The notes under the pieces were generated by a model. That model was not told the DNA's origin, ran no database searches, and saw only the letters and a list, made by a program, of their open reading frames with translations. From Cocos nucifera (taxonomy: Eukaryota; Streptophyta; Magnoliopsida; Arecales; Arecaceae): DNA of 64,000 nt. Of this stretch, positions 44,011-55,356 are shown one piece after another. How positions within the stretch are numbered: the stretch's first letter is position 1; the number at the start of each line of letters is the position of its first letter. The DNA lies in contig QRFJ01003336.1 of the NCBI GenBank assembly GCA_006176705.1, positions 9,015-73,014 of the forward strand. The letters are read 5' to 3'. A program made the translations under genes and the position numbers.

Positions 44011-44459
44011 GTTTCCCCCTCAGACCCTTCTAACTAGGATACATTTTTTATTATTCTCACCAGGGTACCTAGCAATTAAGCAAAAGCCTAGCAATCATCT
44101 TCAGGAACACCTATGTTGCGGGAGAGCAGCTTGACTCAATCTTAAAGGGTGTCGTACTGCTCTATTTTTGGGGCAATGACAACTGCTCCTTTCAGAATAA
44201 AGTTATACCTGCCTTGGTCTCTAGATCAGAAGAGTAGTCTCTAGATGAGAAGAGCTATGTTTTGCTAAACAGAACTGTGAGTAAAGGATAAGAGAAATTT
44301 CTCTTATGTTGATGTCACAATGTGGTGCAAATCTTTAACAAGGATTGTGAGCCTAACAAAATGACCCGTTTGGATGGTCTGGAGTTGTGTGTCCGTAATT
44401 GCTAACATGCTAGTATTGTTTGATTCCAGCATTCTATGATTCTTTGTACAAATGGCTTA

Positions 44460-44701
44460 ACACCGTTGGGTTTATTAGGTCAATTCTTTGATTGACTCAT
44501 AAACTACGAAAAACTCTTAGATAGGCTTATTCTACCATAGGCAAAGTTAATAAAAAATTTACATCTCAATTATTTTTCATTAAATGCTAATTTGAGTTAA
44601 TCATAGTTGGTTATGAGATGAAAAAGAAGTCAATTAAAATTCACAAGTACTTTGCCTATGGTAAAATGAGCCCATCTAAGAATTTCTCCTAACAATAGTG
44701 T
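44460..44701. mobile_element. Tourist-like MITE
   Basis: A 242-bp foldback. Outer ends ACACCGTTGGG and, from the other side, ACACTATTGTT. Longer inverted arms at about 44508-44547 and 44648-44690 share CTTAGAT and ACCATAGGCAAAGT. TTA flanks both sides (44457-44459 and 44702-44704), the target duplication of PIF/Harbinger MITEs. No coding capacity. Confidence 0.7.
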
Positions 44702-44997
44702 TTACTGCATGTAAACCTTTTTCAACACCTAACGTTTAATTTTAACATATTTGGGCTTTGTCTATTGGCTGTTGACTGCGAGCACTTTCCTTCCCAAAGC
44801 CTTTGATCCTAATGATGCCTATCCGTATGAGCTGAAATAGTTGGGTGGTTTCTTTCTCGAAATAATCCTCGTGGACCAACCTTTTGGACCATCAATTTGG
44901 ATGTCTTATCATATAGTATGATTTTATTTAGCTAAATTGATTATATTCTAAGAACATCTAAGCTATTCCTCCTACCAGCGTACCTCTCCCAGTATAT

Positions 44998-45290
44998 GTG
45001 AAAATTCTTAGCCACGACCACTCAACCGTGCAGTTTGGTAGCATAGACTTATTCCGTGCTAATAACGCATCCGAAATGGGAGTGTTTTCTTTTTTTTTCA
45101 TTATTTTTGGTAGTGGAAGGAAGAGACCAAGTTCCCCTAAATTACAGGCTCTCAAGAACAATTTATCCTCACTCTTGAACCAAAGTTCCTATGGTACCGC
45201 CTCCCGTCCTTTTAGGAGGAGGTGGGTAGTCCAATTTTGGGTAGCCACGGCTTCCTGTTCGGCCCGTAATTTATTTCATAGTTTTGAGAG
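44998..45290. other. Unidentified segment of different composition
   Basis: Between 44998 and 45290 the sequence is more balanced in base content than its surroundings and includes GGTACCGCCTCCCG and TTTTAGGAGGAGGTGGG. An open frame (44998-45396) matches nothing recognised. Organelle-derived DNA is one possibility but was not shown. Confidence 0.2.
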
Positions 45291-45504
45291 CACTGATTCA
45301 GTCTGCCAAGAGCTTTGGGCTAAAATAAGATGTAGGATAGGAAAAATTATTGGTTGGATCGTATCCATTAGCTCAACGATTAGACCAACTCTATAAACCA
45401 ATATGCATATAGACAGACACAAAACAAATAAGAGGAAAAAGAAGTAATACAGCATATTTAGCGTATTCATGTGTGTGTTGCTTCGTGGTTATATTAAGTT
45501 ACTG

Positions 45505-45830
45505 GCTCAATAGATTCTGCCTAGACTTGGACCATCTGGAGGTTTAGATCTCGATAGGAGGATGTGGATTAAGGTAGGATGTATAGCTAGAATCAATCAC
45601 CATCGTACAAACGCATATGTGCATGAGCATATATGTATATATATAGAGAGAGAGAGTGAGTGATAATTATTATGAAAGCTCAATAGATCCTGCGGAGAAT
45701 CTGGAGGTTTAGGTCTCGGCCTAAGGTAAGAGGATGTGGATTAAGGTAAGATGTATGGTTAGAATTGATTACCATCACACAAATGTACGGATGCATATAT
45801 ATATATATATATATATAGATCTAGAGAGAG
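45505..45830. repeat. Diverged direct duplication, ~175-bp unit
   Basis: Copy 1 (45505-45660) and copy 2 (45676-45830) both carry CTCAATAGAT, TCTGGAGGTTTAG, GAGGATGTGGATTAAGGTA and an ending (TA)n(GA)n run. No coding content. Confidence 0.7.
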
Positions 45831-47002
45831 AAAACTATCATCTCATTTAATAGCAGTCAGCCACCCAGTTCCCTCTCCAATGTTTTCGTTTTATTAAAGT
45901 TTAGGCATTTCTTTTTTTCTGATTTTTTTTTTTTGATGTAATTAAAGTATCGGCATTCGCAGCTACATTCACACAAACGTGGCAGGCGGGAGCCCAAGTC
46001 TTGGCCGGTTGGAAGTCGATTTCCGCCTACCCGTAGAGGCATCCCAGTCATGGCCCCAGACCGAGGAATTGTACGGACACAAGACTACTTAATCATGTCA
46101 ATCCGCTCATAACGGATAATGATACGGAAATACCTTTTCCTGAACGGCAACTACAAAGTAGAATAAATATTTCTAAAAGACCCAAGGAACGAGGGAAGAA
46201 CGCACGAAGGCCACTAAATATTTGTTTTATTTATGGATGTGAACCTACCTTTGGAAGTTTAAATACGGAAAGGAAAGGCTGAGATCACCACCCTCTGGCG
46301 GCTTTGACCCTCCCATGAATGATGGTAAGAGGGTGTGCTTTTAGATCCGAAATATTTTTTTTTATAAGATGGAAAAGCCACACGAATGCATCCAATAAAT
46401 TTAAAAAATAAAATAGCATAAACAGCAAAAAAAAAAAAAAATTATGATGCACCCGAAAAATTCTATCTAAATGCCCGTTCAGAAATAAAAGCAATCTAAT
46501 CTACAGCACGCACTTAAGAGACCACTTCTTTCACCGAACACGTACTAGACCACATCTTTTTAGTAGACAATCAAAAGATGCTAAATAAAGAAAAAACATA
46601 TGAGCTAAATTAGACCTTAATATCGCTATCATGAAAAATGCTACGAGATGCCGGTAGCTGCTTGGGCTAATATGAGATTTGTGTGGATGCACGGTCGTGT
46701 TTTCTTGTCATTCAATATATAAAAGTTGTTTAATTTATGATTGAAATCGAAATAGATTAAAATGAAAATTAAAATAATCATATCTTCAAAAATATTTATT
46801 TTATAATCGAAATCAAAATTAGAATAAAGATTTGAATCTTTAGAAGAAACTCGGGATTGGATTTTAGAAGAATTAAGTCATTCCCATTCTATTCTAGAAT
46901 TGGAATGAAAATAAAAATCCCTCCAACCAAATAGTTGAAATGGAAGTCATCAATTCTCATTTCCATTAATCCCATTCCATACCCCCAATACCTCAACCAA
47001 AT
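45831..47002. other. Intergenic, nothing recognised
   Basis: AT-rich DNA with homopolymer runs. No conserved frame or RNA gene was seen. The segment near 46850-46980 is rich in CATTCC/GGAATG, often seen near MITEs. Confidence 0.4.
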
Positions 47003-47172
47003 GAGAAATTATTGCATGCGTCAGGTGCAATTGGACCGTGCAAATCCTATGGTGGACAACATGCCATGTTATCCCTTGTATTTCATCAATTTCTAATTGT
47101 GTACTATCCATTGTGCATATGCCTTGAGATTTGCCTTGATTCACTCGCACCTGGTGCATGCAATAATTTCTC
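47003..47172. mobile_element. Foldback (MITE-like) element
   Basis: Inverted arms at 47003-47027 and 47148-47172: GAGAAATTATTGCATGC is matched by GCATGCAATAATTTCTC, and CAGGTG by CACCTG, with one small difference. The loop is about 120 bp. Outer borders and a target duplication were not fixed. Confidence 0.55.
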
Positions 47173-48859
47173 CAACCAAACACTTCCTAAATATTTTATG
47201 CACCCAATTGGCTCCTTGTAACATTATTGCACCCAATTGACCGTGTATGTAATTTCTCAAACATTACTATATCAATAAAATCGTCAAGAAGGCTACTGAT
47301 ATTTCCTAATCAACTAATGTAGCACTCGTTTACCCAAAAAAAAAAGGAAAATTAGAATAATAAATTTACTATGATCTGAACTTAAAAATTGTTTAAAGCA
47401 ACCCATTTAACACTCAATAGGAAATGGAGAGGAAGAAAACAAACAGACTAGACTCATAATTTCATTTAAGTTGACTCTCCTCGGCCTCTTGATTGGGAAT
47501 TGGACCCACGAAACTTGAGAAGAAAGACTCTCTCTCTCTCTCTCTCTCTGCCATTTGACCACAAGAAAAAGTTTGGGTTGCATTGCTGACGGGGCTGAGG
47601 CGTGGTCATTGAAACATTTAGTAAGTAATTGTTATAATTTTCACCTCACCTACTAATTAAGTACCTCAATTGCTTGGTGACCAAGCCTCAAGGCCGACTC
47701 AAAGAAAATGACGAAGGGACCAGCATGGGTCCAGTGCACCAATCATCAGGGAGCAACAAAGAAAAATTCCATGACTGGGTAATGGGTGGAATCGGTCCAC
47801 CATATGCTTTAGCGAACAAGGTTTAATCTGAATGTTTCTTATACTATATATATATATATATATTTGTGCTTTCGAGCTAAATCATATTCATCAATATTCT
47901 TTATCATATCTCCGTTCTTGGTCTCTATTATCTTCGGTCTATAAGTGTATTAAAAGTTGGTTTCTTCATGCTTGTGTTTGACGGGTAAACTTTTCATTAT
48001 TTGTGCGTTACGATTGGTGCACTCCTATCATTTCTTGAAAACTAAATAATAATAAAAAAAAACATTGGCTTTAGTTATATATGGAATTAAAAAGAAGATA
48101 TACGTTCAGACCAAATAATCTTCCATTATTTGATGGCTCTCTTGTCATGGTTGCTTGAGCTCAAGGTACGTGGTATTCAGAAATTCATAGAATATTGTAT
48201 GTAAAAAAAATGATATACGATTGATGTTATGTTGTGCATCAACCACAAAATGTTCTTGAAATTATAAGTTGCTCGAACTATGCAAACTCCTCCATTTTCC
48301 TTCTGTAGTATAAGTTTATCATGTCTTAGGTTTTTGAAGAAGCTACAATTAATTCAATTAACTCCAAAAGAGCATTGTTGACAATTTTATGCATGCACTC
48401 ATTTAACTTTTAGAGTTCTCTCATCAAGTTTGCTACAACCTTGGGCATGTACGGATTGTAAATTGTGCTTGGAGAACGACTGATGTTTATGTTGGATTGG
48501 CCCCAAGCATGGAATCGACTAGATGTTCTTATGCTAAGCACCAGCACCATGAAGCATGACATGACGCCATAAGACTAGTCTTTGCGACACCGCGTACATC
48601 AGTGGATCAGGCATATTTTTGCCTCATATTTTTTTGTCTGGCACATATATACTAAATCAAACACCGGGTTTTTCCCTAATGGCTAGTACCAATCTAACCA
48701 ACACTAAAATTGATAAGAAGTAATTTGTATTTGTATTGAATTATAGATAACCCCCCTATATATACAAATTTCACCAAATAGAGACATTTTCCAATCTCTC
48801 TTTCCTCTATCTCCCAGCTAATTAATTGTATGTCTCGAACCTTGCGTTACTTCTTAGTT
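47173..48859. other. Intergenic between foldback and HD-Zip gene
   Basis: Contains a (CT)n run at about 47529-47549 and a (TA)n run near 47847-47862. The last few hundred bases are presumably the 3' flank of the HD-Zip gene. No gene was seen. Confidence 0.4.
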
Positions 48860-49136
48860 CTAAAGGCCGACGAGTCCATTCTTTAGAGGGACCCGTTGGC
48901 TTTTCATGGCACCCAAAGCACCATTTCCTTTTTCACTGCCGGCCGCCATGGTCCGCTCGCAGGATGGGCACAAGCTCAGTGTCGCCACCTTTGGGATGCC
49001 GACGTGGAACGGACACCCGGGCTTCATCGACTTCAGCTCTTCCAGTTCTCTTTTTAGCCTCCGGTTCTCGTTGCTTAGGTTCTCGCAGCACTTCTTAAGT
49101 AATTCACAGTCCACCTCAGTCTGCTTCAATTTAGTC
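48860..49136 (-). CDS. HD-Zip II exon 3
   Basis: Acceptor GATGTAG|GACTAAATTG (minus strand), stop TAG at 48860-48862. It encodes the end of the homeodomain, the zipper (LKQTEVDCELLKKCCENL) and CPSCE. Confidence 0.92.
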
Positions 49137-49975
49137 CTACATCGATATATATATATATATGTATATACAAACCAAATCCATCAATCTTCCCTTTTAAAAA
49201 AATTCACATAATTAATCGAAAACCCTATATTAGCTTGCATGTATTTAATTTATCTGTAAATTAATCATGCACTTACGCATGTTCTTGCCCGTGTATGGAG
49301 GGATGCTAAGATTACTACAGAAGGGTAAATCCATCAACTTCGTAAAGGGTGAACCATTTGTATTGCGACCAATAATCCTCCAAGATTAAAGAGCTAAAAG
49401 CTATATCTATCAACAGACATGGATATATTTGTACCTAGCTCTTCTATTCTGGAACCAGACTTCAACTTGTCGAGGCCGGAGGTTTAATTGATCGGCCAGT
49501 TCCTGTTTCTGTGTCTGCCAGACGGATCTACCGGTCAGCATAGAAATAAGCTATGAGGTCTGTAATAATTTGCATGCAATATTTAACACATAAAATTCGA
49601 TATATATATATGTATGTATGTTACCGAATTAAGGGTGCTGTGCTCTTGAAAGCTGTTTTCAAGCAACGTTAGCTGTTCTTTAGTGAGCCGGAGCTTCTTC
49701 CTCATGCCAACTTGGTTGCTGACACCATCGCTCATATCCTTGGTGCTGGTATCCTCCTCTTCATCCATGTTCTTTGATCTCGATCTCGATCTGTTTACAT
49801 GTCGTTCTTCTATTATCGGCTCTTCTTCTTGCTTTTCTCCTTTCGGTTGAGGGGGAAATAGGATGTGGAATTGAACGGGAGGCTTCCGGCCACCGTTGCG
49901 ACTCTGGTTAGAGGAGAAGAGCCCGCCGCCACCTATTGCCAGCCCGAGGCTAATGTTGCATTCATCTTTTTCCAT
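48860..49975 (-). CDS. HD-Zip class II homeobox-leucine zipper protein
   Basis: A nuclear transcription factor. Joining 49625-49975, 49435-49514 and 48860-49136 gives 235 residues with matching phases. The EAR-like motif ISLGLAI (residues 8-14) fits repressor activity of the class. The homeodomain is at about 88-147 (KKLRLTKEQL ... VEVWFQNRRARTK), with helix 3 split between exons 2 and 3. The leucine zipper follows from about 147 to 181, and the class II signature CPSCE is at 200-204. The protein is shorter than many class II members, mostly in its N-terminus. Known HD-Zip II genes act in auxin and shade responses; which orthologue this is cannot be told here. Confidence 0.93.
49435..49514 (-). 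CDS. HD-Zip II exon 2
   Basis: This 80-bp exon has acceptor TCTGGCAG|ACACAG and donor GCTAG|GTACAA. It encodes TQKQELADQLNLRPRQVEV through WFQNRRAR. It is too short for an open-frame search. Confidence 0.93.
49625..49975 (-). CDS. HD-Zip II exon 1
   Basis: Starts MEKDECNISLGL at 49975 and ends STLNS with donor TTCG|GTAACA in phase 0. It carries the EAR-like motif, an acidic/Ser-rich linker (MDEEEDTSTKD) and homeodomain helix 1. Confidence 0.93.
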
Positions 49976-50084
49976 GCTGGGCTATTTGGTTCCGAGCAAG
50001 AGGGAGAGAAAAGGGAAAGAAGAAGCCCAGGAGGACTTTTGCTGTTAAAAATGGTGATAGGAGGCTGAATGAGAATGTAAAGAC

Positions 50085-50102
50085 TCTATATATATATATA
50101 GG
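50085..50102 (-). promoter_or_regulatory. Probable TATA box of the HD-Zip gene
   Basis: On the minus strand CCTATATATATATATAGAG lies about 110-125 bp upstream of the start codon, a normal spacing for a core promoter with a short leader. A dinucleotide run can mimic a TATA box, so this is moderate evidence. Confidence 0.5.
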
Positions 50103-50169
50103 AGGAATGAGATGGTGAAGAGGGCGAGGGAGTTTCTGCAAGAGATTTAATATGAGGAGGAAGAGCGTG

Positions 50170-50312
50170 CGTTGGAATCTGCGCGCGGATCCTCTACTGT
50201 GCACCGCACGGTGCGGTGCACAGCGCGCCCCGTCCTTCGCGCGATGGACGGCTGCGCGTGGATGCCCATCTGTTGCGCATGGCTGCATGCAGCCGTCCAT
50301 CGTGCGACCCGG
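50170..50312. repeat. GC-rich foldback cluster
   Basis: Two perfect inverted repeats occur in one GC-rich island: GTGCACCGCAC / GTGCGGTGCAC (50199-50209 / 50211-50221, 1-nt loop) and CGATGGACGGCTGC / GCAGCCGTCCATCG (50242-50255 / 50289-50302). A (GA)n run follows at 50312-50331. The open frames on both strands here are by-products of the GC content. Confidence 0.75.
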
Positions 50313-50331
50313 AGAGAGAGAGAGAGAGAGA

Positions 50332-53300
50332 GAACTTATCAAAAAGAGAGAGAAGCACATATTTGTGCAGTATTTGTTGGGCAAGGGAACAAATGTGCGT
50401 ACCTATTACCTCATTTAAGTCAGCGCATTATTCTTCCTGGCAGTTTCCTTGGGGACCATCATGCTGCGAGAAATTCGCATGGTAACATATGATAACATCT
50501 CCTATTCAAGGCATAGCTTTACTACATATTATTATCTCAGCTACAAGGGAATTAATAGGGTGCTGGACCTGTCACATCCGACGCTATTATTTTGTTTTAT
50601 TTCATTTTTGATGATAAGGAACGATAACAAACATCCAACCGATGATTGAGCCTAGTGAACTGGCTCCCACCCAAATATCTAGTTTCGCGACTCGGGTTTA
50701 TTTCTAATTAATGAGTCGAGCGACATTCATATGCGAATCCAAAACGTAACTCAATCACTTTCGCGCGTCTCCTCCATAAAATCTCTCTTAAATATTCCAA
50801 ATCCTATTAAATATATGTAAGTTTCGAAAACCCCATAAATATTCCATCCATTTTATCTACTGGCTCCGGTCCTCTCGCTTTGGGCCTGGGCCACACATGG
50901 GAATTCTAAGGTGGATTTGAGCCAATTTATTCACATTAGAGATCCATTATTAATGCGGTCCTTCAGTTCGAGGTTTCATTCAGACTATAGTTTGATGGAA
51001 AAGATCGTGTCCGACCCAACCTGGCTGGGTCTAATGTGAAAGATTGGGGACCGATGGTAATTTCAAGATATAAAACCAATCCAAATTTCACTTGATTTCA
51101 AGTCAAACTAGAGGACTATTTGAATATTTCCAAAGGCATAGGCGGAAAATTCTATTTTGAATATATATGAATTGATTGTTCATTTAACCTTATCATTAAA
51201 TGTCATAGAATTTTTAGTTCAATTCTACAAAATCATTGGAATAGTTTTTTTTTTTTTCTTCTTCTTCTTTTTTTTAAAAAAATTGATGCGAGTCGAGCAA
51301 GGATAGGTTCGACGGACATTTCACTTCCATGCTGAAAGATAACCCGGACGATTTTGATGGGCCCCAAGTTTCCCGTTCAAACCCTCCACCTTCTCCCGAT
51401 TAAAAAAAGAGAGGGAGCATTAAAATCGACCCCTTCTTCTTGTGATCTCATGATTACCAGCAATTAAAGCCCGGTCTTGATGGCTGGAGCACAGGTGGAT
51501 GCATGTCCCCCAACAGGCCAAGGTCATCCTTTCTGGGCCCACCACTGCAAGCCCAACCCACAAGCAAGATCCATCACGACACGTGTGAACCGCACCGTGG
51601 TCAAACACGTTCCACCATTAATATGCCCACCATGCCGTGATGACCATTCTGCTAGCATGGATAAGTTCCCTCAACAATGACCCGATCCAGATTAATTGTC
51701 TCCTAATTAGTACGTGCTCTAAAGCGCCTCCTCGTAACTCTAATAGAGGGAGAAAAATCTTAAAGCGGTTAATGCAGCGTGGAATGTGGAAGGGAGGGAG
51801 AGGGAGATCTGGTGAGAAATAGGTTTGGGAAAGTGAGAGCGGATGGAGGTCTGACCGTTGAAGGTTGACCAAGGTTTTCAGCACCATATCTTAGTCAGCG
51901 AGCTTTTTGACCAATTGGGGAGGAAGAATTCAGGTGGATCATTCTTGGGTGTCCTCTACTTGCTTCAAGGATAAGCCATGCATGCTATCCCTTTGAGTAG
52001 AATAAACGATCATGACGTTGGATACATGTATTAGCTTGGATCACAATGATTTCGTTAAAGCGTTCTTTACCTCCCGTCTTTGCAACACGTGTGTGCGAGA
52101 GAGAGAGAGAGATCTGTGTTGCCTGTAGTATTCCATCATTGTAGCATTTCCATTACCAAAACATTAGAAAGTGCAACTTATAAACCTCATTCAAACATAT
52201 ATATCTACTTGCATTTTTATATTTTTCTTTTTCATTTGACGACACACCAAACCCCTCATCTCATCCCCTTAATTTTTGTATTATATTATATGATAAATCA
52301 CAAAAAAACGGGGGAAAAAAAAAACAATATGATGTGTGCAATATTTCAACACACACAAAAAAAAAAAAAGAAAGAAAAACAAGCAAAAATCTTTAGTTTT
52401 CCATGAATATGGTAAAAAATGCTTCCCAAATGTAAATTAATGATCCAACTCTTCTTTTTGCTTTTTTTTTTTTTTTTTTTGGTCATTGTTACCATTGTTG
52501 CCTACGAAACACGTGGTGACTTGCGGGTGCATTTTATAGAAAAAAAAAAGAAGAAGTTGATAAGAGCTGCTTTTTAGCTTTTGAAATCAACATGGGAGAA
52601 ATGCAGGTGAAGCAGTCATGAAATAGATCCAGAGATGATGCATCAAGAGACAAAGAGTTCATCTGCTTCGCTCGCAATGGCTGATGCAACATCAATACCT
52701 CATCTGGCATGATTCCATGGCTGCACATAGACCGATCGGACGAAGCCAAATCCTTGGGCAAAATTAGAAGTTCAGCCACCATTAAGTTACCTAACCAAAC
52801 TAATACACTCCTGGTCTAGTCACAGGTACAAACTAATCCACTTGTCAAGTACCCAAGATGGTGCATCATTGCTATTGTTGATAAAGACAAAATCTTCTGT
52901 TGAAATACTACGAGAGAGAAGAAGTCAGGAGCAACTGGCACGTGAAGAAGAATGCATATATTATATTGGACAATTGTATGCTATTATATGGTGCCTCATC
53001 TATTGTCTTTATACACACAAACTTATCCATCTACGGTCTATATATTAAGCAGAGTAAGTGATGCGGTAATTTGTAAAGAAAACTCGCATCTCTTCTTCCT
53101 CATCATAAAGGCAGTAATTCTATAAAAATTGACACCAAACGATCAGATCGCAATATTGGCCTGGGTCAGCACCCGCCCCACCAAACAAAACAAAATACTA
53201 AGGGGATCTCCATTTGCTTCCCCCCCAAACCAGAAGTGGTGCATGATGAAGATAGCTCTGCGTACCTTATGATTTTGTCGACGAATTTGGGAATAAATCC

Positions 53301-55285
53301 AACCGACCAATGATTCTTTTAGATCACCATGAACTTATCCAAATAATTGTTTGAAAAGATTGATGCATACTCGACATTCACGCTTCTTTTATCACAATTC
53401 TTCGCGGCAGACTAGCACATCCAATATTTTACAGTACGTTTCCCCATTGAGCCGGTTTAAGACAACTCAAACAGTCTCTTAATCAAACGGGTATATGTAG
53501 TCTACCATACTGGCAACCCATGGGCTCATACTGATTCACCAATTGCATCCGTGTCGCTTCAATTATACATGACCGAATTATATATAATGTACGTACCATG
53601 TCATTTGCATCAGTAGGTGTTTAATTGCCTAACAGCATCTTACCGCAAATTAAAAACCAGAACCTCCATTTACCGGGAAAGGTGTCAATCCATTTCGCCA
53701 CGGCCAACTAGACAATAAAAAATGGGGATCGTCTTACCCATCCTCTCGTACGCTCAAATGGCATGGTGACTTGAAGGATAAAGCAGGACAGAGAGTCTTT
53801 TGCTTTCGGGGAAAGGTTGCTGAATCGTGGTGAATTGCATCATACCACTCCAAGTTCTACAAAAGGATAAAAATAAAAATGTCCTCGGTTTTTTCACATT
53901 GGCTGGCGAATGTAACACGTGAATACCTCGGTCCAGTAGGAACTCGAGGAAAAGCCAATCCTTGTACCACCCAGCATTGGCTTCGTTCGGCGGGGATGAC
54001 CACATTGGGCCCTTCTCCGGGCCTTGCATGCTAAGCCTAATGAGTGTTTCACGAACCATCTTGGTGTTAAGACGAGCAACTTGGTGCTGGCAGGATTTCG
54101 GTGACAATTACAGCCGACAATCCAGCGGCCATACCAAATCATCGAGGCGAGAAGAACAACTCACTCCAAAAGCTTGACAACCAATAATGCCAAATAAACA
54201 AGGGGACAGTTAAGACTGGGATATAATTCGCACCCACTTATCCCACAGGGAGAATCAAGTAGTTCGGAATAACTACCATGGAGGCATAAACCTGCTCTGG
54301 TTACATCTGCTTTAGATATGTAAGTACCCATTTCCAAGATGACCAAGATTTCCTAGAGCTGTATGTTGCAGGATTTGATTTCACTTCCACGATGCTCTAA
54401 ATCAGAAACAGCTTAGAGTCCAAGCACATTTTCCTTCCAGAACTTGGATGGATCTGGTTCAAACAATACTAATTTGTATTGCAAACTACGTTATGTCAAG
54501 TAATATGGTTGGACCCAGAAATGGTTTGGCTGGTTTTGTGCATAAGCCACCATACTAACAATTATACCAAATAAATTTATAAAATTGCATATATTTTCTT
54601 TATAAAAGATTATTAATATCAATTCTAAAGTGGCAAATTCAATGAGAGAATACACAAAGGCACATTCAAATGTGACCTAAAATTTACCATCGTGATCACC
54701 AGGAAAATGAGCAAATATGAAGCAAAAGCAGACTGGCATGGAGAAACGATTATAGCAGTCAAATTAGAAGATATTGAAATTTAAGCCAGCCTAGCATGTC
54801 AAGATTGCAGTCTGAGTTCACTTTTCTCTAGCCGTATGCAGTTAGCTGGGTAGCAACGGCTATTGGAGGATGCTGGGCTCCTCCCTGCCTCCTCGTGGAT
54901 AAACATTCTTAGCTTGATATTCTAAAATCCAGTTGCCTTCCAAGAAGAACCTTTTCTACAAAGACAGAAAAATCTGAAAAAGAAAAAGCTAAAGATTCTG
55001 CAATCTTATTATGTCCCAAAGGAAACAAGACTACATTCTCAAGCTTAATGATAGGACAGAAGCATGATCTTACCAACAAACCACTGTTCTTATTCCATTA
55101 ATAAAGTACTACAGTATGTAATTTGTAGCAAATAACTCAACAGACCTCAAAACTTTATAGCATCTTAGGTCCAACAAACATAAAATCTGTGAACCACCGC
55201 AGGTCTTTATCGAGAAATACCTAACTTAAATGAGAAAGAATCCATCCATATCCCCATCGCTTGGGAATTATTCATGCACCGCCAT
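50332..55285. other. Intergenic, no supported gene
   Basis: Includes HD-Zip upstream DNA, homopolymer runs (52300-52370, 52457-52481), an ACACGTGT E/G-box-like site near 51579 and a GC-richer segment at 53750-54180 whose minus-strand frames match nothing recognised. The right end probably holds the glutaredoxin 3' UTR. Confidence 0.4.
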
Positions 55286-55356
55286 TTAAAGATCATCTTT
55301 TGAGTTGATACCCAGAAGTTCAGCTAGTCTGCCAGTTTCATATGCTTCAATGGTAT
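55286..55356 (-). CDS. Glutaredoxin last exon
   Basis: Acceptor GATGTCAG|ATACCATTG, stop TAA at 55286-55288. It encodes DTIEAYETGRLAELLG and NSKDDL; the first Asp codon is split with the previous exon. Confidence 0.88.

Noticed and set aside
50152..50492. Cluster of overlapping frames upstream of the HD-Zip gene
   Set aside because: All follow from a GC-rich inverted repeat plus a (GA)n run; no conserved product.
53754..54142. Minus-strand frames of 117 and 82 residues
   Set aside because: No recognisable family, no splice-supported extension, and two competing frames over the same DNA.
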